Below are positions 36,297 through 47,264 of a stretch of 64,000 nt of DNA, piece by piece. The notes under the pieces were generated by a model. It searched no databases, was not told where the DNA came from, and saw only the letters and a list, made by a program, of their open reading frames with translations. Both the position numbers and the translations under genes were made by a program. The stretch's first letter is position 1; each line of letters starts with the position of its first letter. The stretch comes from Panicum virgatum. Its lineage: Eukaryota; Streptophyta; Magnoliopsida; Poales; Poaceae. Location of the stretch: contig NC_053150.1 in the NCBI RefSeq assembly GCF_016808335.1, positions 28,972,030 to 29,036,029 of the forward strand. Direction: 5' to 3'.

Positions 36297-37405
36297 TGTC
36301 GGTTTCCCTGCAACTGGGGTACCCACTCCTACTGTGCCAAGACTCGCGTAGTTATCCGTAACTACGCCCTAAGGAGCTGAGCAGCTGGACCCCTGGGGTC
36401 CGACTCCATCTCACCGGACCAACGGTCCCGGACCCGCTTCCCGCTCGGGGACGGGTCCGGTGTCACCACGTGTCCTAGAGGTGGAAATGCTCAGTACCTG
36501 TGGCCGCGGACCCGGACCCCCGCAGGTGGGTCCGGGACATCCACGTGCCATCCGGACTCCCGCAGATGGGTCCGGGACCTCCACGTGCCTATCCGGACCC
36601 CCGTGAGCTCTCGGCTCAGCTAGCTGATCGGGAGGGGTCCGGAACCGCCACGTGTCACGTAGACGCGGGCGCAAGCCTTCCGCTGGAAGCTCCCTCACCC
36701 ACCCACATTAAGTGCGAGTGGTTGAGGCAGGCTCTGCTGCCTCTGGGAATGGGGCAGCTTTTGTCAGTCCACACTGTGGATCGCTAGTTACCGAGGCAGC
36801 TCGTCAGTTACCAAGACAAGCATTAAAGACTCAGCGCCGTGCGCATGGGCGATGAGTCATGATGACCAGCTACTGACTGGAGCAACAGTGCACGCTGCTA
36901 CAGTGGACTGAGTCAGTACTTCGGCGTTTCATCATGACCTCGACGCGCGGCTGCAGAGGCTAGACTCTACTCTGACAGGACAGCTCAAGACCATCCCTGG
37001 TCAGAAGCTACGCACGGAAGCCGACTGACAAGATCTCCGGATATGAGGCATTGAAGGCCAAAGTGTAGTTTATAATACATCGCCGGGTCCATATGTCGGG
37101 GACCCCGCTCAGTGTACGTGCTCCCCTTGGACATATAAAAGGGAGAGCACGCCCGCTAGAACACAGATCCTCAGACTCTCTCGAGACTCAGCTGAGGATA
37201 CACACAAGCTCACCTAGACTCAAGCAATACAGCACATAGTGGACGTAGGGTATTACGCTCCGGCGGCCTGAACCACTCTAAACTGACTGTGTTCATCGTG
37301 TTCTTCCAGGAGATCGAACTAGGCCTAGCTAACCCTCGAGTACTCACCCTCTGGGCTTAGGCGGGTGCATTCCGTCACCCGGCTGTGGTTTACCACACCA
37401 CGACA
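36297..37405 (+). repeat. 3' LTR of the non-autonomous element
   Basis: 1109 bp and nearly identical to 33709-34820, including the TATA box at 37134-37141 and the end ACGACA. Confidence 0.9.
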
Positions 37406-38041
37406 ATATGGAAAAAGCAAAAATCTGAAATTAAGGAGCCACTTTTAGTTACTTTTCGTTAAAACAAATCTCTCAAGCCAAAAATTCTTGCATTTATAGA
37501 TAAATGGACTAAGTATATACAATAGTCAGGTAAGCCTTACTAAGTACTAATATATTCAGCCTTACTTGTGGTTTTATTTTTAGGTGGTACGTTTGAATGC
37601 TTGGTTGTTAGTTTATGGTTGGTCGGTGGATTGGGTGTGTCCCTAGCGAATGGAGATAATGATTAATGATGTCATGTACGGGTTTCATCATGATGTCGTG
37701 TATCGTCACTAGACTATTGTTTATTTTCCGCTACAATTTAAGCTCCGATGTACTTTGTTTATAAAGCAAAATTTGATTTGTAATAATAATTCAGTTTTCA
37801 GTCTCTGTGATGTAATCATTTGTAATAATTTGTGGAATGTAGTAATCTCTGGTCCCGCCTTCGTGCGAGTTGTAAAGCAATGCTTTGGGTTCGATCGAAG
37901 TTCAAGTGATTTAATCGAGATTTTAACTGACTGAACTGTCGGATTACTCCATTTAAAGTGTGTGTTAACTATTGTTGCCTATATGGTGATGGTTAGCGCA
38001 CTTAAACCGGATTAATTGAGATGGTTCTGCCACAGTCACCC

Positions 38042-38871
38042 GTAAAGATGGAATCGGATCGGATACGCATGGAATCAGATCCGGATAGCATTTTTTACCA
38101 CATTTTAATTCGGATTCAGATATTGTCAGATACGATGCAAAGCGAATGTCTCGAATTCGAATACGGATTCGGATATTTACTTGATTTGAAACATAGTTAT
38201 ATTCGTTTGTTTTATTCATTATAAACATATTTCGAAAGTATCACTAAGTCATTATACAATAAGGATTAAAGTATGTAATTGTTGTAGTTAAGTAAAAGAC
38301 ATCTCATCAAAACATATTTATCCATAAATATTTAAATAGTTAATAATATAAAGATATAAAATGCAAATGAATAAATATTTTAATGGAAATATCAATAGTT
38401 ATAAAGAATAAATGGAACAAAGTATATTTATAATTTTATCAATAAGTGGATAAACCAAAGTAAATTAAAATCAATATGATTATCCATATCAAAATATAGT
38501 TAATTAAATTAACTTAATTTTATATATCATTAGTAATATTAAGCCTAGTAGCACATGTCATTTATTCATGATCACTCTTAAATAGTTCCACTAAATACAT
38601 TATTATTAATACTAAAACTAATATATCACTAGTCATTAGTTATATATATAATTTTTTAATAATTTTCTATGTGCTCATTCTTATTCGAATACAGATGTTG
38701 CGGATATTGTCGAATACGGATGTGGAATCGGATAGAGAAAAATGAGAAAAAACGAATTCGGATATATCCACTTTAGTACCAAATTACTATCGGATACGGA
38801 TATCCATATTAGGTGCAGATACGGATACGGATGCAAAAAATTCGGATAACCATTTCGACATTCCCACCCTT
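38042..38871. mobile_element. Non-autonomous hAT-like element with CGGATA repeats
   Basis: Flanked by a perfect 8-bp AGTCACCC (38034-38041 and 38872-38879). Both ends carry many copies of CGGATA or TCGGAT words in opposite senses, like the ACCCGAA repeats of the hAT element at 2040. The right end reads CCCACCCTT; the left end is only weakly complementary to it, so terminal repeats are decayed. The core is AT-rich without an ORF. It landed on the last base of the long LTR. Confidence 0.6.
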
Positions 38872-40974
38872 AGTCACCCGCCCCTTGTGAAGATAGAATT
38901 TATATATACTAGGATCATGCCTGTGCGTTGCTACGGACAGAAAATAATTCTACCGGTGCACAAAAATAGATATCCCAAAATATTGAAATTTATGTAACCA
39001 CATTGTATAGAGTATAAAATATATCACAAATAGTCCATTTAAAATGTATGACTAAATATGCCAGAAACCACTGATGGAAAACACTGAATCCTCAACAATC
39101 ATGAATGGCGGAGTAAAAGTTAAGAACTCATAACAAAAAAAATAATCAGAAATATATGATGTATAATCAGTACATACTCCACACTTTGAACAAATTTTGA
39201 TCAAATATCCATGTACACATCGATGAGGAAATCCGAATTGTGTCACCGCTACCAGCACATCTACCATGCTTCCATATAACACTGCTACCAAACATGCATG
39301 TATGAAATCCAAGAGCACTTCCCACCACAACCACGTACACCTCAATGTGGAAATTAATCCTTCCAGTTTTTTTAAGCAATCAAATATTAGATTAATCTAT
39401 ATATCCATGATTTTTATATTTAAAACAAAACCCCAAACCATGACTCTGCACGCCTGTGAAGTTTTGGCTTGTGATGTGAAACTGGACTGGGACTGGTCAT
39501 AAATAATGAAGATCATTTTGGGTTAAAAGAACTAAAATGGTCAAAATATGCCCAAAAAGGATTGATAAGGGTTACTACTTCATCAAGGAAAACATGACTG
39601 GCAGCCATAGCTTAAAGGTAAATATAAGAAGCAAAGGAAAAAATCAAGGTGTCACTAAAATGTTAGGTGCTTCTTCTATTGTCGTCCAGTGCACAACTAC
39701 TCAATCTATCATTCAGGTGTCGCTGTAAGATCAAGGAAAAAATAACATGAATCTTTTCCAGTAGCACAAATTTGAGTGCTGCCTGGACATTTCCTTGAAT
39801 ATCTGAGCTCCAACTTTATTGCATCAAGATTATGCAGGAAAAGATTTCAAAGGAAAATTACAAAAGGCGAGGATATTAAATGGGAGAAGGAGAAACGACC
39901 TTACTTATGGAAAGATTCATCAGTATCCGCGAATGGGAGTACATTGTTGGCCGCAGACACTGGAACATGGGCACCTTGGCAGGGACCAAGTGTCTAACAC
40001 CTTGCGGGTGCCATCACCAGAAGCTCGGTGGTCAAGACAGGAACCACCTGGGCAGCATCTAGTGGTGGAGAGGAGGCCAGGGAAGTCATCGGAGATGCCG
40101 AGGACATGATCTCCAGCACACCGGAACATAGATAGCCTGGTAGGAAGTAGGAACTCAACGTCGAATAGTTGATGTTGGTAAATAAGCTAAGTAGACTGAC
40201 AAGTAGTATTTTCAGATGAAATGTAGTTCCTTGTATGCAGTGGGGCTCTGCCATTTATGTTAACCTGCAAATATAAAAGTACACGCTCTTTATGAATGCA
40301 ATACTCAATGACACAAAATCATATTGAAAAAAATAGAAAGTGACATATTTGCTAAGTTACGAGTTATTTCTATTCACCTAGTGCCATTTAGGCATTCCTT
40401 AAGAAAAAGCATGGGCATGAGTAAATATATAGGGATATAAGCAGTAGAGGTATGTTTTCAATAAGCATCTGACAATGAGCAAGCTTGGAAGGCGAGAACA
40501 TTGTGAGATGCAAAAGTTCCATCGAGCTCATTTTCCTACAAGATCATACATATTCACTTTGCGAAATTTCAGCTTACTTCTTGGATCTTTCAAAAAAAAA
40601 AGAAATTTCTTGGATATTTCAAAAAGACAGGGTTCTAACTTGTTAACATATTTTGTCTATGCTGAGTACATGCATGGAAATCATCATTAGTATCCATCCA
40701 AAAATGTCATTATTGCCGACGAGCGGCTGCAAGATTTAAGCTGCAACTAACAATTACTGTGTCTTTAAGTTGCCGATAGAGAGTTTCCAAAATGTATTTA
40801 ACATGTACTCACTATCGAATTTTTCCTATTGATTACAACATTCATCATTTTGTAGAACTACTTTACCTGTAGAGCAACAAAGTAAACCATCTTTTGAGGA
40901 CAGCATCAACCACAACAGAAAAATATAAACAAATATTAATGATACTACCACACCAAGGATATGCTGCCCTTACA

Positions 40975-41105
40975 TTCTTTTTAGTAGTAGGATAAGAATA
41001 TGACATCAATGATATTAAATCAATTGACATGACCTCTGGGTAGAGCAGAAGAACAGGCAAGTGGATCATACTGTGCTCATGCCGCTTTGGCTTCTTCACT
41101 CCTTT
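40975..41105 (-). pseudogene. Possible TTC4-like co-chaperone exon fragment in the Helitron
   Basis: The minus-strand frame reads HLPVLLLYPEVMSIDLI. It resembles the PVLLLY.EVMSSDFIE block of plant TTC4/CNS1 TPR co-chaperones as I recall it. After this block the similarity ends. The match is short, so the assignment is tentative. Confidence 0.35.
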
Positions 41106-42074
41106 CAGGTCCTAATAAGTTGTCTTCCAAATCTTCATCCATCCCTTCAGATCGTAAGATTCATATGAAAATAATTGAAGCTATAATAGTTCAGACTGTC
41201 AGATTAGTATAATGGGCCAATAGATAAGTGTACCTAAGGAACAAATGGACTGATGGAAGCATTGCTTAGGCTTGTTAGTATCTTCAAAGCACTGAACTTC
41301 CTTATCCTGTCTAAAAATAAAAAGAATCCTACATAAGCACTGCAGATAGCACATATACTTGCTCAAAAACGTATAGAAAGATGTTAATATATGAAGCAGA
41401 AGCACCAACTCACCACAGCACTGCCATGTATTCATGCTTGCTCCATGTTTACAAAATGAAGAGGAAATTTTGACTGAAACAATAGACATAACAGTTTTAT
41501 ATGGGAATTTAAGTAGCAGCGAAGGAATAACCTGTGATAACAACATCCTGGAGTCCACTGCCATGGATTAAACTTATGTATGTTCCGCCGAACAGCTCTC
41601 ATCCTCTCTTGTATGAGGGCAGCGGCTCGATTAGAGGCTAGCTTGGTGTGCCCTGCACAAAGGGAATAGATATGTTTCAGATAAAATTTAGGTTCTCTTC
41701 TTTAGACCCTTTTATTTATCACACATCATGCCAAAATCTCAAACACTAAAATATAAGATAAGATGACTATGAATTTAAGTTTATAAATCAGTGGCAGACC
41801 ATGAACTACGGCATATCAGCAATAACAGATCCATCCATTCTAATCCCTCTCCAGGGAATCGCAAAGGTCATACTTAATTCGATCGCATCCCGAGATCTCC
41901 AAAAGAGGAAACCTCGAATACGGATCCACTCTTCTATCAACAATAAAAAAAACACCGTTGGTATGAATATCAATCCAAGACCAGCACACCATGGCTTTGG
42001 CAAAGAGGTCTTGAGCATTGGCGGAAGCTGACGAGACTGAGAAGAGAGCAGGAGGGTGACTGGCTGGCGCTCAC

Positions 42075-42253
42075 CTGCGTGGCGCGTATGACGACGCCGC
42101 GCGTGAGGAAGAGCGTCGTGCGTGAGGTGAGGTTGAAGGGGCCCGTGAGCCACACGAGAACACCCCGGGCGGCATGTAGAGCTCTCCCTCGCCGGGCACC
42201 TGCAGCCTCTCGATGCTGGTCACGACGCGCGCGAACGCACCCTTGTTGAGCGT
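42075..42253 (-). pseudogene. Polygalacturonase (GH28) exon fragment in the Helitron
   Basis: Minus-strand frames read TLNKGAFARVVTSIERL and GEGELYMPPGVF, then after a one-base frameshift WLTGPFNLTSRTTLFL and VVIRATQ. A GT donor (GTGAGCG) follows at 42074. The order matches the N-terminal part of plant polygalacturonase-like proteins (GH28): T.NT.AF, G...L.VPPG, WLTGPFNLTSH.TLFL and GAVI.A.Q. Only one exon is present and it is frameshifted, so it is a captured non-functional fragment. Confidence 0.6.
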
Positions 42254-43120
42254 CCGCGCTGATTCCGGCCACTACGCTGGCCGAGTCCCGCGCTAGCCGG
42301 CGGAGTCCTCTGCGCCGCCCACCTCCGCCTCTGCTAGCGTTGGATCCGGTGACCGCGCCGCCTGATGGCGCGGATCCGGTGATCGCTCCGCCCGATGGGA
42401 GAGAATCACAGATGGTGGCCTATGGGGGTGCCTAGTTGCAGGTGTATAAGTCCAACTAATCAACTAATTCATCCCCAATCGCACTGGTTAGGGTTAGAAA
42501 TTTTGGGGGAAATAGCTTGGCATACCTTAGGGAATTGGGAGAGGGAGCCAGCCACCAGGCAGGGAGGAGGGAACCGCACAGGGGAGCAGGGAAGCGCCGG
42601 GCGTCGGGAGCCTGGAGGTCAGGGAGCGAGCCTGCGAGGAGCAGCTGCGGTGGCGGTTCGCCGGAAGCTGCGCATCACAGCCGCACAGGGGAGCATGGTC
42701 GGCATGGGGGCAGGGCGACGACCGTCGAGCCGGCGGTCGGCAGGGTCGCGGGACGGAGTCCATGGCTCGGGTCGCCTCCGCCTTGCCTGTCACCGAGAGG
42801 AGACCAGTCCAGAGGTGAGGCCGTGAGGGGCAGGCCGGACTGGTGAAGGAGGGGCGCTCGGGCCGGCGAAGCGCGGGGCGAGAGCGGCGGCGCCGAGCGC
42901 GGGGCGGCACGGGAGGGGCGCGCGTGCGAGCAGTAACCGGCGAGAGGCGTGGGGGCGGACGAAACAAGCGGACGAGCGATGGGTGGGAGGGGCGATCGCA
43001 GGGAAGATCGTACGGTCAAAAATCGCGGGTGGCTGAACGAAACCGGAGGGACGTCGGTCGCACCATGGAGACGGACGACGCACGCCGGCGTCCCGCTTAC
43101 ACAATTTTTAGGAGTAGAGA

Positions 43121-44204
43121 TTAAACATATTATCTTTCTTGTGGAGATATGACGCTTTCATTAAGATGGAACATTATTTATTTAAGGTAAAATATTTGTA
43201 ATAATAGGTTATCTCTGTATATTAGAAAATCGCATTTGAACAAGAGAAAAGTCTAATTTACACTCTCGAACTATTACAAAAATCCGATTTTCCACCTTCA
43301 ACTGTAGAAATCGATAACAAGGACCGTGCAACTATCAAAACCGAATAAGTTTGGTCCTTAGGATTGTTTCAAATGTTGTTTTGTATTATTTTAAAAAATA
43401 ATAATTATACTTAGATCAAAAAAATAAAAATATTTCATTTTAAATTAGAAAAACATGAAACAGGTACCAAAATTTTTCTAAAAATATAGCCTATCTATTA
43501 TGGATCTATTTTGATCTTATTTATTAAAAAAATAGGTATAACTACAGACAAACAAATATTAGGAATGTGATAAATGGATCCGAATAACTGATAGGTAGAG
43601 CGTAAATAGATATGTGACACTTTTAGAAAAATTTTGATTCTAGTTACATATTTTCTAATTTAAAATAAATTATTTATAATATTTTAGTTTCAATTTAAAT
43701 ATTTTTTTTACAAAATGAAAACTACCTTAAGTATCAAACTTCCTAGATTACGATAGCGGGATTGTCTCTGTTATTCAATTTTGTAGTTTATGATTAAAAA
43801 TTAATTTTTTATAATAGTTTAAGAGTGTAAACGGGACGTTCTTTTGAAGAATTTGTTTCATTCCTTCGCTCAATGTTAACATGTCATAAATCGCATGATG
43901 GTTTGCAAGATTCGTGCACTTGGCTTTTTTTTTTTAAAGGATGCACTTGGCGTTGAGCTGGCTCCCGGGACCAAACCGATACTACATGCCAAAAGAGATT
44001 TAAAAAAAAACAAAGCCCGGAAGCATGGCAGCATCAGTATGCACTTTATCCCTCCTCGTCCACACATCCAAGCTCAAACCCAATCTCTTCTCCCTCCACT
44101 CTTCCCTCACCCAAACAACAAAGAAAGACCCGGAAAAGAAACAGTCACAGACAGATACCAGCAGCAACAATATCCAAAGCTAGGAGAATACATCAGTACG
44201 CTCA
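43121..44204. other. AT-rich upstream region of PNSB1 with a MITE-like insert
   Basis: 43240-43850 looks like a terminal-inverted-repeat element: TTTACACTCTCGAACTATTA near the left end mirrors TAATAGTTTAAGAGTGTAAA near the right end, and the core is very AT-rich. No clean target duplication is visible. The remaining 350 bp before the gene contains a T10 run and CT/CA-rich leader-like sequence, but no obvious TATA box. Confidence 0.45.
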
Positions 44205-46277
44205 ATGCAGACGCCAACCATGTCGACTTCCATGGCCACCACGCCCGCGACGACCCATGCCGTGGCGCCGGCACCGGCGAAGCCCCCCGCGCCACGGCCG
44301 TGCTGCAACCACCTCCTCCTCCTCCCCTCCACCAGCCACCGCCGCGGCAGCGTCGTGGCGCGGTCGGCGAAGAAGAAGAACCCGTGGCTGGATCCGTTTG
44401 ACGACGGGCCCGACGAGGAGTTCGACTACCAGGGCATGTTCGCTGGCGGGAAGCAGGAGGAGGACCCGCGGCCGCCCGAGGACCCGGCCAACCCCTACGG
44501 GTTCCTCCGGTTCCCGCAGGGGTACAACCCGGAGCTGGACAGCCTCGCGTCCAAGGTCCGCGGCGACGTGCGGCGCGCCTGCTGCGTCGTGTCGGGCGGC
44601 GTGTACGAGAACGTGCTCTTCTTCCCCGTCGTGCAGATGCTCAAGGACCGCTACCCCGGCGTGGTCGTCGACGTGGTGACGTCGGCCAGGGGGAAGCAGG
44701 TCTACGAGATGTGCAAGAACGTCAGGTACGCCACCGTCTACGACCCCGACGACGACTGGCCGGAGCCAGCCGAGTACACGCACCAGCTCGGCATCCTCAA
44801 GGTACACTTGCTGCTTCTTGGGCTTTGTTGCAATTGCAGTTGGGTCCTCTTCATCCATGGCGGCCTTTGTACTGTAAGAAAATGTTCAATCCTCTGTTGC
44901 AAATAAGATCAGCTAGTGACAGAATTTGATGAGTGATTGTGGATAGTATAGGCACAACATTTTAGGAAATTTGAATTGGTAAACCTGGCCACTTTGTGCC
45001 GCTCTTAGCTTCGTCCCAACATTTTGATTCGCTGAACCTCGTGATGTTGTTGTTGCAAACTTGCAATTGGCAGAATAGGTACTATGATTTGATCTTGTCC
45101 ACGAGGCTTGCCGGGATCGGGCACGCGCTCTTCCTCTTCATGTCGTCGGCGCGCGACAAGATCGGCTACGTTTACCCCAACGTCAACAGCGTCGGCGCGG
45201 GGCTGTTCCTAACTGAGATGTTCAAGGCGCCGACCACCAACCTCTCCGACGGCGGCTACCACATGTACGATCACCATTCGCAGCCGTCTGAATGTTCAGA
45301 CAAATTATATATGCCAATTTAGAATGAAACTTAAATTCAAGCAAGATTACTCTGTCAGGTACAAGGAGATGCTGGAGTGGATCGGCCGGCCGGCGAAGAA
45401 CGTGCCCCAGCAGCCGACACCGCCGCTGCGGGTGTCCATCTCCAAGAAGCTGCGGGCGTACGTGGAGGGCAAGTACGACAGCGCCGGCGTCGAGAAGGGC
45501 AAATACGTCGTCGTCCACGGCATTGCCTCTGACTCCGTCGCCAGCATGAAGTCCAGAGGAGACGACGACTGCCTCCTGCCCCTCGAGCACTGGGCTCAGA
45601 TAGCCAAGGAGATCAGGTTCGCTTCCCGTCGTCGTCTCTTGGCTGGAATTGTGAACTTTGTGATGTGCAGTGAGTGCTCACACCATCTTTTTGGCAGCTC
45701 TGACAAGAAGGGGCTGAAGCCTCTGTTCGTGATCCCCCATGAGAAGCATAGGGAGGAGATTGAGGAGGAGGTGGGTGAGGACACCAACATCCTGTTCCTC
45801 ACCACCCCAGGCCAGGTATAGGAGGTTATGGACCCATCTGTCCATCCTCCATGAAAACTTCATACATTGTGGACTAACAACATTTCTGAGATGACTCTTT
45901 TTAAGTTCTTACCATGCCTTGTCTGACTGTCTGTCAAGCTCACCTGCCTCATCAACGACTCCGCCGGCGTGGTCGCAACCAACACAGCAGCCGTCCAGCT
46001 CGCCAACGCACGCGACAAGCCATGGTGAGGAGACTTGCCACTCTGCAGTTCTTGGTTCCTCTTCCTCATGCCATGCTCTGCTCTTTGTTCTTTTTCCAGT
46101 GTGGCTCTGTTCTCCTCGGCTGAGAAGGCGAGGCTGTTCCTGCCGTACATGGAGGACAAGGGCAGCTGCACCGTGATCACGTCAGCGACAGGGAAGCTGA
46201 TCGACATCGACGTTGAGGCTGTTAAGAAGGCGGTGAAGGACTTCGAGCCCGCTCCAAGCTTCGCATTGGCTAAGTAG
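44205..46277 (+). CDS. PNSB1: Photosynthetic NDH subcomplex B subunit 1 (PNSB1/NDF1)
   Basis: Six GT-AG exons with consistent phase: 44205-44801, 45074-45264, 45359-45616, 45698-45815, 45939-46024 and 46100-46277 (475 residues; the Arabidopsis protein is about 460). The Ala/Pro/Thr-rich N-terminus of about 50 residues is a chloroplast transit peptide, followed by KKNPWLDPFDDGPDEEF. Blocks shared with plant NDF1/NDH48 as I recall it include PEDPANPYGFLRFP, VVSGGVYENVLF, YPNVNSVGAGL, LFVIPHEK and NDSAGVVATNTAA. In the family it is a subunit of subcomplex B of the chloroplast NADH dehydrogenase-like complex, on the stromal side of the thylakoid, supporting cyclic electron flow. ATG 44205 was chosen; ATG 44220 is an alternative. 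Intron 3 (45617-45697, 81 bp) is in frame and has no stop. It is convergent with the WRKY gene, with ends 1 kb apart. Confidence 0.93.
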
Positions 46278-47264
46278 CTGCTGACACGATCATCTAAAAT
46301 TGCTTTGTACATAGAAATTCGGAGAGAATTTGTATGAGCCACAACGCTCACAACATCATTAAGTGCGTCGTGCAATTTCAATTCAGCACAATATTGCAAA
46401 TCGCAGGCTGTAAAATTTAGTAACAGATTACTTCGAAAAAGAAATTTAACAGATTCCTTCAAAAAAGGCTAGAGGCTATAGCGGCACCTATGGCCTATAG
46501 CGGTATGCAAAAGCCAAAAAATTAAACTCAAACTTTAATAGTAACAAAATTTCAGCATATAGTATTTCGTAAGTACATGTGCAGACATAGGTAAGGATAT
46601 AACCAAATATATATAAAATAAATCATAACTTATAATTATTAGTTCATAAATCACTTGTGTACATATGATTTATTATCTATAGCAGAATTAATAGCACTAC
46701 ACTACAGAATTTAGCAACACCATTTCAAGCTATAGCAGAGCTAGCAGCATTAGTGGTAATATTTGCAATATCGTTTGGCTATAGCGTAACTACAGCAGAC
46801 AATTTGCAATAATGATTCAGCATGAAATGCAGCTTATGGATTAGTAAGAAATAGGATGGACTTCACACACAATGATGCTGCGATTACAACTTTAATTACC
46901 ATACACAATGTGCCTTCTGGTGTCATAGTCATACCGTCACCATATCTCAGATCAGCTATGCAATAAATGGAACTTGAACAATACAGCACACAATTTATGA
47001 AGATCAACTCCACACGCCATCGGGTCTCTTTGTTGCTTAGCCTCAGGTATGAAATACAGTACCTATACACACTAATGATTGAAAATCTATACAGGTACAC
47101 GACCAGTCATGCGTCCCAGAACCTAAATGTTTCCTCAATTTTTCCTATAGTGCTCCACAGAATGGGGAACGCCAACCTCACCTCATACACAAGCTAACAC
47201 AATAAGACAACCAACAAATATCACAGGCTAATACGTCAATAGAATCACCCTATCTCAGCAGAAT
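46278..47264. other. Intergenic region between convergent genes
   Basis: AT-rich. It contains repeated CTATAGC words (about 46478, 46492, 46676, 46731, 46780), which suggests a decayed transposon with subterminal repeats. No clear termini and no ORF of note were found. It holds the 3' ends of both genes. Confidence 0.4.

Larger units (their letters stand above)
33709..37405 (+). mobile_element. Complete non-autonomous LTR retrotransposon
   Basis: Perfect 5-bp duplication ATATG (33704-33708 and 37406-37410). LTRs are 33709-34820 and 36297-37405, both beginning TGTCGG and ending CACCACGACA. They differ by scattered substitutions and a short indel only, so the insertion is recent relative to its host LTR. 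A primer site is at 34823-34840. The 1.5-kb inside has no RT or integrase, only repeats and a short ORF. It depends on another element for movement. The purine-rich GAGGCGGGCCCGGGGGC before 36297 is the likely polypurine tract. Confidence 0.92.
29331..38034 (+). repeat. Second long LTR of the solo-LTR family, with nested insertions
   Basis: From about 31260 to 38034 blocks match the 14926-18984 LTR in order: the acceptor-like GTGTAG plus acidic exon (31272-31410), ATGCCGAGAAATATGG (about 31790), TCGATTCGAATCGTCCGC (about 32030), AGAGTAACAAGTGG (about 33595), CTCAGCCTTACTTG (about 37555), GTCATGTACGGG (about 37672), and the end CTGCCACA at 38034. The AT-rich 29331-31250 part probably corresponds to the middle of the LTR. 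A clear start was not found, so it may be 5' truncated. Two insertions break it: about 32084-33585 and 33709-37405. Confidence 0.6.
38909..43120 (-). mobile_element. Helitron carrying gene fragments
   Basis: On the minus strand the left end is TCTCTACTCCTA at 43120, close to the grass Helitron start TCTMTAYTA. The right end is CCGTAGCAACGCACAGGCAT plus GATCCTAG ending at 38909, which fits the recalled consensus of plant Helitron 3' ends (YCGTNRYAAHGCACGKGYA then CTAG) at all but one position. The flanks are A on the left and T on the right with no duplication, as expected for insertion between A and T. The inside has fragments of host genes (42075-42253 and about 40975-41105) and no Rep/helicase. 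Confidence 0.75.

Noticed and set aside
42395..43124. GC-rich ORFs at the left end of the Helitron
   Set aside because: Open in several frames with Arg/Ala/Pro-rich products; no recognisable domain, probably captured promoter or leader DNA.
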